DNA from: Paracyclopina nana
Taxonomy: Eukaryota > Arthropoda > Copepoda > Cyclopoida > Cyclopettidae
DNA: 64,000 bases
Direction: 5' to 3'
Assembly (NCBI GenBank): GCA_019096065.1
Contig: JAGUCH010000010.1
Coordinates: 62,001-126,000, forward strand
Each line of letters opens with the position of its first letter. Position 1 is the stretch's first letter. The notes under the pieces were generated by a model. The model saw nothing but the letters and a program-made list of their open reading frames with translations. It did not search any database and was not told the DNA's origin. Positions 23,211 through 32,474 of the stretch are shown piece after piece. The position numbers were made by a program, and so were the translations under genes.

Positions 23211-23705
23211 ACTCATGTGACTCATGACTCACTCAAATCTGAAAATTGACTCAAAATCTGAAAATTGACTCAATATCTGAGAATTGACTCAAAATTCGAG
23301 AATTGACTCAAAAATCGAGAGTTGGTTCAAAATTCGAGAATTGACTCAAAGATCGAGAGTTGGCTCAAAATTCGAGAATTGACTCAAAATTCGAGAGTTG
23401 GCTCAAAATTCGAGAATTGCCTCAAAATTCGAGAATTGACTCAAAATTCGAGAATTGACTCAAAAATCGAGAATTGCCTCGAAATTCGTGAATTGACTCA
23501 AAATTCGAGAATTGACTCAAAATTCCGAGAATTGACTCAAAATTCCGAGAATTGACTCAAAATTCCGAGAATTGACTCAAAATTCCGAGAATTGACTCAA
23601 AATTCCGAGAATTGACTCAAAATTCCGAGAATTGACTCAAAATTCCGAGAATTGACTCAAAATTCGAGAATTGGCTCAAATCTGAGAATTGACTCAAAAT
23701 TCTGC
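23211..23705. repeat. ATTGACTCAAAATTCCGAGA 19-20 bp array
   Basis: About 25 units. From 23520 to 23660 they are almost perfect 20-mers with CCGAG; earlier units are 19-mers with CGAG. The transition shows local homogenisation. TGACTCA is in every unit. Spurious open frames (LTQNSRI repeats) arise from it. Confidence 0.92.
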
Positions 23706-24110
23706 AGAACTCACAAAATTGCAACTTTTATACTAAAATATAAAGAAATTGAATGCATGACTCTTGACTTTAACGTTGCCTCATAAAGAAGTGACTCTTT
23801 TAAAAGCCTCTCGCAGAGAAAAAATCCACAGAGTTATACGCAAGAGGAAAATGGGAAATGAGATATGTATGCTTCTTTGTTGTCTGTGGAAGACCACCAA
23901 AATGTGCATAAATTGGATGCAAATTGGCGAAAATTTCCCCATGCGGAACGAAAAGGCGCCGGGAAATGAATGAAGTAGCCAATTCTCAAATGGACCACAA
24001 CAGATGTCTACGACTTTTTCTTCCGCGGCGCGCATTATTCATAGACTTCAACGATCGGCGCGCATCACGTACACACTTGTCAATTTGACGCTCTTTTTGC
24101 TTACAATTGT
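23706..24110. other. Island between two TGACTCA arrays
   Basis: Higher-complexity sequence with two CG-rich spots (GCGGCGCGC near 24026 and CGGCGCGC near 24056). Overlapping open frames on both strands show no recognisable domain. Nothing further supported. Confidence 0.35.
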
Positions 24111-24850
24111 TAGAATTGATGCGATTTCAGTCAAGTTGACTCAATTTTCAGATTTCAGTTAATTTGGGCTCAGTTATCAGATCCAAAGTCAAATTTGACT
24201 CAGTTTTTAGATTTAGAGTGACTTTTGACTCAGTTTTTAGATTTGAGCTAATTTTAACTCAGTTTTTAGATTTGAGCTAATTTTAACTCAGTTTTTAGAT
24301 TTGAGTCAATTTTAACTCAGTTTTCAGAATTAAAGGCAATTTTGACTCAGTTTTCATGTTCAGAGTGAATTTTGACTCAGCTTTCATTTTTACTCTGTTT
24401 TCTGCTTTTGCAGGTTATCAAAGACTTTTTTTTGGTCAATTTTGCTCAATTTGAGTCAAGCTTGCCTTAATTCTTTTAATTTTTGTCAAGTCTTAATTTG
24501 ATATTCAAGTCAATTTGAAGCAGGATTAATTCGAATGTGACTCTATTTTGCTACTTTTGAAGTTTTGACTAAGTTTTGACTCAATCTTAATTTAGTATCA
24601 AGTCGAATTTGACTGAGTTTATTGTAAGCTTTCAGGCAATGTTAGTTCAGTTTTGACTCATTTTGACTCATTTTGACTCAGTTTTGACTTAGCTTTTATT
24701 TAGTTTTTATTATAATTTAGTGCCAATTTTAATTTCGACTTAGGTTTATCTCAGTTTTGACTTTGTTTTTACTCAGTTTTGACTCATTTTTGTCTCAATT
24801 ATTATTTGGTATTGATGCATATTTTGACTCAATTCCAGACCATAAGAGTC
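24111..24850. repeat. TTTTGACTCAGTTTTTAGATT array
   Basis: About 28-30 bp degenerate units of TTTTGACTCAGTTTT with variable spacers. TGACTCA again is the core. Confidence 0.85.
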
Positions 24851-25197
24851 AAGTTTTGCACAGTGCCAAAGTTAGCAGCGTTGTCTGATAAGTGAAATTG
24901 GACACAGATGAAGCGCAGCAGTCGATTTCAACCCTTTAGTGCACTTGCACTCGCTGCTCTGCTCGGCATGAGGTCACTTTTAGCAGCAGCCTTTGAGGTC
25001 GCCGCGCGCTCACAAAGCGCTAATAAAACATGTTGACGTGGTAAACAATGCTCCTCAAAATAGCTTTTCCCACGAAAAGTCATCTTTAACTTTTTAAATT
25101 ATATTTCAATTTATTAAATTTAAACTTACTTAATGAAAATGGCATTACGTAATGCATGTTAACTATCATATAATTTCATATAAAAGTGCTAAAAAAG

Positions 25198-25850
25198 CAA
25201 CGTAACATGAAAAAGACGTATATTTCGACGTGCTTTTATGCTGAGACTAACGACAAATATTAAACAATATTAGTCGATTGTTAGCTCTCAATTTCATGCT
25301 CAGCTCCTTTCAATGAAATTGTCAATTCAAGCAGAATCTTTCACACCATGCAGGTTAAGGTTCATTTCATGGTTGGACATTTGTTCAGTCTGCGATGAGA
25401 GTTTTATTGTAAAACTGAGAATAGGTCATGTGAGGACAGTGACGTATGAGCTTCTCAGTTTTCACATGTGGCTATAATAACAACTGACCAGCAGCAGCAG
25501 CAAAAAAGCCAACCCCTCGTTTTACCACCACCAAAACAGCACAGCGATGATTTTTCTTCTTCTTCTTTTCCCTGGCCGCCAAACTCAGCAGGTGTCAAGC
25601 TGACCGACAAGCAAGCCAAGCCACATACGCAGAAATGACGCCAAAACACTGAGCAAAAATAAGCCAAATGTCCAACCATGAAATGAACCCAAAACTGCAC
25701 GGAGTGACTTTTGTTGCTTGATTGCACAATTTCATTGGTAGGAGCTGAGCATGAAATTGAGAGTTAACAATCGACTAATATTGTTTAATATTTGACGTTA
25801 CTTTGTTTAGATATACACGTATGTAATTCATGTTACGTAACATTTTCATA
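25198..25850. mobile_element. Large imperfect inverted repeat (fold-back element)
   Basis: The left arm (about 25198-25385) and right arm (about 25663-25850) are reverse complements with modest divergence. Shared words are ACGTAACATG, AATATTAGTCGATTGTTA, TCAATTTCATGCTCAGCTCC and TTCATTTCATGGTTGGACAT. The loop is about 275 bp and holds a CTTCTTCTTC run and no gene. Weaker pairing may continue outward. Terminal duplication not resolved. Confidence 0.75.
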
Positions 25851-26460
25851 GTGTTTTAAGTAATAATTTCTTATTTATAGCGTTTATCAAATACAACTCA
25901 TTAACTATTTGTTAACTTCAATTTCATTATTTTTTTAGAATTAAAGAGTCGTTAAGCAATGTTTTTAAGTTAAAAAGTTCAAAATGGTTAAATTATGATT
26001 GGAAAACACGATTTTTTGCAACTCAAATTAAAAGAAATGAAATATTTAGTTTGACTCGCATTTCTGCTATGGAAAGAAGCCGACTGATTTTCCGCGTCTT
26101 TGCCACTCTCAACATCGGTTCGAAAAGGACCCGAGCAAGTAAAAAACTAAGAATTACATCATGCACACCAACAGATATAATTTCGTTTCTAATTATAAAC
26201 AACCTAAAGCCTACAAGGTTCCAATTCATTGACTTTTTAAGGAGAACGAGTCGATTTCGCGTTTTATTTAAGCCCCAAAAATTGTGGCTCGACTTATCAA
26301 AAAAATTAAAATTATGCCTTAAAAATTGAAACAATTAAGAAATTGACCCTTGAAACAGAGTGTACAAAGTTTGCCTCACAATTTTAAATATTACAGTTTT
26401 TCCTTAACAAAAAAAGGCTTTTTTATAGGAGTCGAATTTTCCGAAAAACTGACCAGTACA
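25851..26460. other. Spacer before the intronless LIM-homeodomain gene
   Basis: AT-rich. Overlapping open frames of about 90-100 codons occur on both strands around 26023-26334 without recognisable domains. They are rejected as genes but may be transposon debris. Confidence 0.4.
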
Positions 26461-26648
26461 GTGACAAGGTCGCGCGCGCGCGCGCTTATGAAGGCAACAA
26501 CAGCTGCGCGCGAGCAACACCCTGGAGAAATTCGCAGTGAACGGGGAATCGCGGGTCAGCGGTCGGTCAAGGTCGCGGCGGCGGCGGCGTCTCAGTTTTT
26601 TGAGGCGCTGAGAGCGGCGGCGGCGGGCGGTCAGGTGTCACCTGGGAT
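26461..26648 (+). promoter_or_regulatory. GC/CpG-rich upstream region
   Basis: Abrupt change to GC-rich sequence: (CG)n run at 26472-26484, then repeated GGCGGC words to 26630. In this AT-rich window such a patch directly before a TATA box is likely a proximal promoter. It also forms a short spurious open frame. Confidence 0.5.
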
Positions 26649-26686
26649 TATAAGGTGGTCAAATTTCACCTGTGCCCTCAATCATC
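26649..26686 (+). promoter_or_regulatory. TATA box and initiator of the intronless LIM-homeodomain gene
   Basis: TATAAGG at 26649-26655 lies 31 bases before an initiator-like CTCAATC, with its A at 26680. If transcription starts there, an ATG at 26654 is upstream of the mRNA and translation must begin at the ATG at 26712, after a leader of about 32 bases. Spacing and order fit a standard TATA/Inr core promoter. Confidence 0.65.
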
Positions 26687-26711
26687 GCCGATCGATCGGT
26701 CAAGCAACACC

Positions 26712-27701
26712 ATGACTCAGCAGAATTGCTTCAAGTGCCGTCAAGGTTTGGAGGAAACCGTTGAGGTCAACTCCATCCAGGTTGGAAACCTTACACGGTT
26801 CTACCACGCCGAGTGCCTCACCTGCGCCCTTTGCCCTCCGGCGGAGTTCGAGGGCAACCTTTTTGCCCACGAGGATCAGGTGCTGTGCCAAGGTCACTAC
26901 CTGGCCAAGGTTGGCATCGAGTGCCGAGGCTGCAAGAGTGGCATTTTCCGCGAGGATTTGGCCTTTAAAATCGCCTTCTCCGCCCACAACAAGGTTTTCT
27001 ACCATAAGGCGTGCCTGCGGTGCGCGCAGTGCGGCGAGCAGCTGCAAACCGGTCAATCCGTGGACGAGCGCGGGCACTGCGCGGCGTGCGCCAAGTGCTC
27101 AGCTGTTGCGGCTGCGGCTGCGGCTGCGGAGGAGGAATCTTGCGACGACAAGGAGGAGGAAAATAGTCCCCGGGAAAACGGGTCGAAAAAGAGGACGCCG
27201 CGGACCAAGTTCACCGAGGCGCAAACCCAAACCTTGGTCAGGTTCTTCACCACGCAAACCATACGGCCAACAAGGTTGATGCGCGAGGAATTGGCGCGCA
27301 AAACCGGACTCGACATCCGCTGCATACAAATTTGGTTCCAAAACAAACGGTCCAAAGACAAGCGGATGACCGCCAAGCGCAATGCAATGCTCTGCACGGT
27401 GGCGCCACCTGGCGGACTCAACTGGTACCACTACAACCAGCAGCAAACCCTGCAAACCTTGCCGCCACAGCAGCATGAACCTTGTCATCAAACCTTGAGC
27501 CCGCCGCTCAGCAGCCCAGAAAACACGCTATACCCCACCCCGCCACCCTCCGACTACTTTACACCCCACTTTACACACCTCGAGGGAAACCACTTTACAA
27601 GCGCCACTCAGCCGGATGGAAAGCCCGTGGTGGAAAGCCACTTTACCGAGCTCCCCTCGCCGCCCTGGACGATGGAAAGCCAAACTTTCCAACTGCTGTA
27701 A
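26712..27701 (+). CDS. Divergent intronless LIM-homeodomain transcription factor
   Basis: A single 329-residue frame. LIM1 has all eight zinc ligands (C6, C9, H32, C35, C38, C41, C59, H62), and so does LIM2 (C71, C74, H98, C101, C104, C107, C123, C126). An Ala run and an acidic linker lead to a homeodomain at about 160-219 with [20 protein letters not shown], Gln50 and Asn51. The tail is rich in Gln, Pro, Thr and His. Start chosen at 26712 because the longer reading begins upstream of the inferred transcription start. LIM1 has a longer first loop than Lhx1/5, and helix 3 has [13 protein letters not shown], between Lhx1/5 and Islet patterns; I cannot assign a class. Unlike its neighbour it has no intron and is GC-rich, consistent with retroposition or intron loss, though it has its own promoter and poly(A) signal. 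Same strand, 3.8 kb after Lhx1/5. Confidence 0.93.
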   Translation: MTQQNCFKCRQGLEETVEVNSIQVGNLTRFYHAECLTCALCPPAEFEGNLFAHEDQVLCQGHYLAKVGIECRGCKSGIFREDLAFKIAFSAHNKVFYHKACLRCAQCGEQLQTGQSVDERGHCAACAKCSAVAAAAAAAEEESCDDKEEENSPRENGSKKRTPRTKFTEAQTQTLVRFFTTQTIRPTRLMREELARKTGLDIRCIQIWFQNKRSKDKRMTAKRNAMLCTVAPPGGLNWYHYNQQQTLQTLPPQQHEPCHQTLSPPLSSPENTLYPTPPPSDYFTPHFTHLEGNHFTSATQPDGKPVVESHFTELPSPPWTMESQTFQLL

Positions 27702-27740
27702 AGTGTACCCGCCAGGGACTGTAAAATGTGATGATGATAA

Positions 27741-27746
27741 AATAAA
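27741..27746 (+). terminator. Poly(A) signal of the intronless LIM-homeodomain gene
   Basis: AATAAA 40 bases after the stop codon. The 3' UTR is short, in keeping with the compact gene. Confidence 0.75.
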
Positions 27747-27749
27747 AGA

Positions 27750-28125
27750 ATATTATTTTACAATGATGGCACGCGCGCGTTCTTGTTTTTGTTTTTCGCA
27801 AAAGCAGCAGAATAAATTTGCATTTCAAATTCTCGACACACCGCGGAATTTGTTGTCAAAATGCGGCGGGTTTTTGGTTTACACAAAAGGTCTTTTGTTT
27901 TTCTCCCTCATCGCGTTAATGGGCAGATAATCCTTGATTTTCCGACCTCTTTCACCGCGCGAGGACTTATTTCTTCCGCGCGCGCGCGAAAAGCTGTGAA
28001 ACATAACAGGATTTTTTTTTCTGCGTAATCAGTTAGGGTTGAAAAATCTGTTATTATCTTGTGTAATAGTAGGCAAATTGGGACTTAACCGAGATTGATT
28101 ATGCTTGAACAAAATATGTTAATGT
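27750..28125. other. Spacer with CG-rich runs
   Basis: Contains GCACGCGCGC near 27770 and CCGCGCGCGCGCG near 27977, both prone to Z-DNA. No gene seen. Confidence 0.4.
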
Positions 28126-28480
28126 GTGCAATTTTGAAAGTTTGCCTCAAATGAGGAAGTTTTGCCTCACAAAGGATGTTTTACCTCAAATTGGAAAGTT
28201 AAGAATCAATTAGGAAGTTTTGCCTCAAAATGAGAATTTTTGCCTCAAAATGAGAATTTTGCCTCAAAATGAGAATTTTGCCTCAAAATGAGAATTTTCC
28301 CCTCAAAATGAGAATTTTCCCCTCAAAATGAGAATTTTGCCTCAAAATGAGAATTTTTGCCTCAAAATGAAAATTTTTGCCTCGAATTATGAAGCTTTGT
28401 GTCAAATTATAAAGTTGTGCCTCAAATAGAATTTTGTGCCTCAAGTTGGGATCTCCTGCCTCAAAACCTTCAATTTCATT
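28126..28480. repeat. TTTTGCCTCAAAATGAGAAT array
   Basis: About 19-20 bp units, best between 28210 and 28390. The core GCCTCAAA is the reverse complement of the TTTGAGGC core used by the array at 29280-30000. Confidence 0.88.
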
Positions 28481-28589
28481 AGGCTCCAAAATAGAAAGGA
28501 GCGAATATGCCTCACAAAGTCAATTCAGTATTTAAGTAGACTTTTATTTTGCCTCAAAAAACCTTTCACCTTTCAACAGTTCGCCATCT

Positions 28590-28895
28590 GAAAGATTGCT
28601 AATTTTGCATCAGAAATTTAATTTTTGCCTCAGAAATTTCCTTTTTACCACAGTTAATTTTTACCTCAGAAATTTCATTTTTGCCTCAGAAAATTCATGT
28701 CTGCCTCAGAAATTTCATTTTGCCTCAGAAATTTCATTTTTGCCTTAGAAATTTAATTTTGCCTCAGAAATTTCATTTTTGCCTTAGAAATTTCATTTTG
28801 CCTCAGAAATTTCATTTTGCCACAGAAATTTCATGTTTGCCTCAGAAATTTCATTTTGCCTCAGAAATTTCATTTTTGCCTCAGAAACTTTTTTC
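28590..28895. repeat. TTTGCCTCAGAAATTTCATT array
   Basis: About 19-bp units with GCCTCAGAAATTTCAT, in the same orientation as the array just upstream but with a different private unit. Confidence 0.88.
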
Positions 28896-29269
28896 TGCAA
28901 TTTTGGCCTGACAATTGACAATTTTAAAAAATGGCTTCTCAAGGGGAAAAGTGGCCATTTAGAATCAGATAGTGGACAATGTTGAGGAATCCCTTGAAAA
29001 TACACGCAGATTTTATATCACAGTGAAAATGAAAACAACAAACATGCGATGATACTGAATAAACATAAGGTTGATTGACAGCTGCATAAAGAATGCGATT
29101 TATGCTGTAGTGTGCAAGGATTATCATGTTTTGGAGTCATTTCACCCATAAAATTCCACAAAAGCATCTCCTTTGTCAACCAGATACGCATCTCCCTTTT
29201 TTGTCAGTAGTGACACTCCTGGAATGTGGTTATTATTATGATCATTTTCGAGCGGAGCGGAGCGCGGAG

Positions 29270-30000
29270 CGGAGGGCGGAAAAATTTTTTGAGGCAATTT
29301 GAGGCAATTACGAGGCAAAATAGGCAAATATGGCCTTAAAATAGGGGATTTGAGGCAAAATTATTGGTATAAGGCCAAAATAGGCAAAAATGCAAATATG
29401 ACGAAAAAATCGGCAATTTGAGGCATAAATGTAAACATGAGGCAAGATCGCGAATATCACGCTAAAATGAGCGATTTGAGGCGAAATAGGCCAATTTGAG
29501 GCACAATGATGACAAATACGGTGAAAAAGGCGTGAGGCAAAATCCACTTTACAATTTTGAGGCAAAAAAAAATTTACTATGAGGTAAAATGCTGAATTTT
29601 AGACTAAGATCTTAATTTGAGGCATAAAGCTTTTAATTTGTGGTAAATAGCTTAATTTGAGGCAAAAAAGCTTACTTTGAGGTAAAAACTTCCTTTGAGG
29701 CAAAGCAAATTCAGTCAAGGAGGAATTTGAGGCTAAAAAGCTTATTTAGAGGCAAAAAAGCTTAATTTGAGGCTAATAGCATAAAAAAGCTTTGAACTTT
29801 GACTTTGAGGCAAAGCAGATGAATTTGAGGCAAAAACTTATTTAGGATCAAAGCAGATCAATTTGAGGCAAAAGAGCTTCATTTGATACCAAAAAGCTTG
29901 CTTTGAGGCAAAAAAAAACCTAATTTGAGCAAAAAAGCCCAAGTTGAGACAAAAAAGCTTAAGTTGAGGCAAAGACCACAAATTGAGGCATGAAACACCA
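29270..30000. repeat. AATTTGAGGCAAAAAGCTTA array
   Basis: About 20-24 bp units with TTTGAGGCAAAA, opposite in strand sense to the GCCTCAAA arrays at 28.1-28.9 kb. The three arrays therefore form a loose inverted arrangement around 28.9-29.27 kb. Confidence 0.85.
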
Positions 30001-32090
30001 ATACATTTTGTGACTTATGTCGCTTATTTGGCCAAAGTGTCCAATTTCACTAAGAATAACCAAAGGCAAGGAGATGCAAACTTGGACATCCAAGTGTAAG
30101 TGAGAGAAGAATTACACATCTCTGTTTGCCCCTTTATTCTTCTTTGGATGGCAAGAAATGGAAAGCAAACACACTCAAGAAAGAGCCTTCCATCTTCATC
30201 CATGTTTTCATATCCATAATTGGAATTGGAGAACATTGACACCCTCCAATTTGACGCAAAATATACAACTCTCCAGACAAAAAAATAAGAGTTTTCCACT
30301 CTTTGGACAATTTTCAAAAAAATGCTGGAGTTTTCAAGAAAAAACTTTATTTACAAAAAAAAAATATTTTTTTAGGCTTTAGATGCAATAATTTCATTAA
30401 TTTTAAAGATGAAATTTTCATTTTTAGTTGCCAGTTTGTATAGGTGAAAATTGCTTTTTTCCCACAAACAGGAACTGAGAATTTAATTACGCTAATCCTG
30501 CCGAACAGACAAATTCCGGATTTGTGGGGCAAAAATATTTTTGTAATCAAATGAGTTTTCTCACACTTTCAGCGGGAGAGTGATGAAGCCCATTTGAATT
30601 TTGCCGCCAAAAGCAGATTAATTGTTTGTTTGTAAACAAAGCCCACGTGGCCTTTCAAAAAACAAAACAAAAAACGGGAAACCATAAACTTTCCTGCTTC
30701 TGAGCAATGACAGCAAATTTTTGTCAACAAATAAAGTCTCTTCAAGGATTTATTCAAAGTTGGCAATGATTTCAGGCAAAAAATATTAATTTTTTAATGT
30801 TAAATGCATTCCGCTAAGAATACAACAAATGCGGTTCATTTTCGAGCAAAAGAAAGAAAATTCAAAGTTAAAAGTTAAAAATTAACAAGTTTCTGGCATA
30901 AATTAAAATCAGGTCGTCAGCTGTTTGTTAGTAAACAAGCGTAGCATCATGACGTCTTTTTAAAAAAGATATAAAAAAAAAACAATTTTGATATAAAGCA
31001 TCGCAAAGCAAATTTCTAATGTAAAACCAAGTCATGCTGCTGATTTGTTTCTAAGTAAATGGCTTTAGGAGGAAATACTACAAGAATTTTGGGCAATAAA
31101 TGATTTTCTGGGAATTGGGAAGGTGTAATAGAAAGGTGTGTGGTGAATTTTTGCTGGTCCCATGGCTGCTTTCCATTTCCAGCCAGGCTATTTCTTTTCC
31201 AATTTTTGCACGTCGTTCCAGATATAGATGGGGGAAATAGAAGGGGAAAAGATGAGGGTGTCTTCTCTCATGGTTTTGCTTTGGAAAAGCAATCTTCCAC
31301 AAGATGATCCACACCGGGGGGAAAAACCCTGAAAACCCCCAACTAATTTGGATTGACCTGAAATTTTGTCGTACTTTGCTTACAAAGCAGTTTTGCATTG
31401 GGCAAATGAGAAATTTTTCACATTTGTTTCTGCGAAATTGCTTTCCAAAGCTTTTAAGCGAAATTGTTTTTTTAGAGCACTTTTCCCCAATGTGCTCACC
31501 GCTAGCGTAGTGTGAAATGGTTTTTGTACGGGTAAACAAAAAAGGTCATTTTTCTTGCGGAGGAGACAAATTTCATCATTACGTGTAAAAACCCTAATAA
31601 ATTGTTTTCTAAATAACATATTTAATTACGCATTTAATTTTTCAATTTTGAGCAAATTTTCTTCCGGAATAATTTGTATCAATGCATGTGAAATATGCAG
31701 CGAGACTTAATTTTCCATTTTGGATTTGCTTGCTTGTAGATTGTAGATGGGACAAATTTTGATGAAAAGCGCCCCCTGGTGGGCAAAAGTAGGCTAAAAC
31801 AAGGACTTGTAGATCTTGTAGATCTTGCTTAATCTCAATTGTAGATCTGAGATTTTGTGAAAAGCCAATGGGGGGTTCCCTTTGACTTTGACACTTTGGA
31901 CTGACATGACATCTGTATTTTCACAGAGAAAAAAAGGGTTAAAAGAGTTATGCCAGTTTCTTCCTTTGTCAGAGTCCTTTTTTCTTCATATGCACTTAAA
32001 AAAAGGGAGGAGGAGTTGAGCTTTATGGGTCAGGAAAAAAACAAAACAACAGGTGAACCAGATTTTTAGATTTTTCAAGTTGAACTTTAT
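30001..32090. other. Higher-complexity region with weak exon candidates
   Basis: Mostly non-repetitive. Two islands look exon-like on the + strand. One is 30038-30095, with a perfect GTAAGTG donor and a frame reading SNFTKNNQRQGDANLDIQ. The other starts at 30573 after a CACACTTTCAG acceptor and reads RESDEAHLNFAAK. Their phases do not join directly. A 153-codon open frame on the minus strand (31078-31539) has no recognisable feature. No gene is asserted. Confidence 0.25.
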
Positions 32091-32474
32091 ATTGGCTATA
32101 GATTTGACCTGAGTCTGCTTAAGCTGAAATAAATGTTAATTTTAGCTTAAGTTGGCTGAAATAGACTTAATTAGTTATGATTTAGACTTAAAAACTGTGA
32201 TCTTAAATTGACTATCTAGATTTAGACTGATCTTACTTAGAAATCTAAGATTTAAGAATGCTGAAAATTAGCCTGAAAAAGACTTTATAAAAGGACTTAA
32301 AAGTCATATCTTAGCATTAACAAAAAATGACTTAAATTGACTATTTTAGGAATTTTTTTAGAAAATTGGCTTGCCATAAAATCTAGAAAATAAAGCTCAA
32401 AGTTATTTTATTTGTAAGTTAATCATGTTTTTATTTTATGAAAAGATTTCTTCCAAGCAGGTGAAGCTGACAAG

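Noticed and set aside
25455-25727. 90-codon minus-strand Cys-rich frame
   Set aside because: Sits in the loop and right arm of an inverted repeat; Cys and Phe content comes from CTTCTTCTTC and poly-purine runs.
26023-26334. Overlapping ~100- and ~92-codon frames on opposite strands
   Set aside because: No domain recognised; frames mirror each other in low-complexity sequence.
26655-26711. Upstream start extending the intronless LIM-HD protein by 19 residues
   Set aside because: Lies between the TATA box and the inferred transcription start, so it would not be in the mRNA.
31078-31539. 153-codon minus-strand frame
   Set aside because: No recognisable domain, odd composition, no supporting splice or promoter signals; opposite short frames also open.
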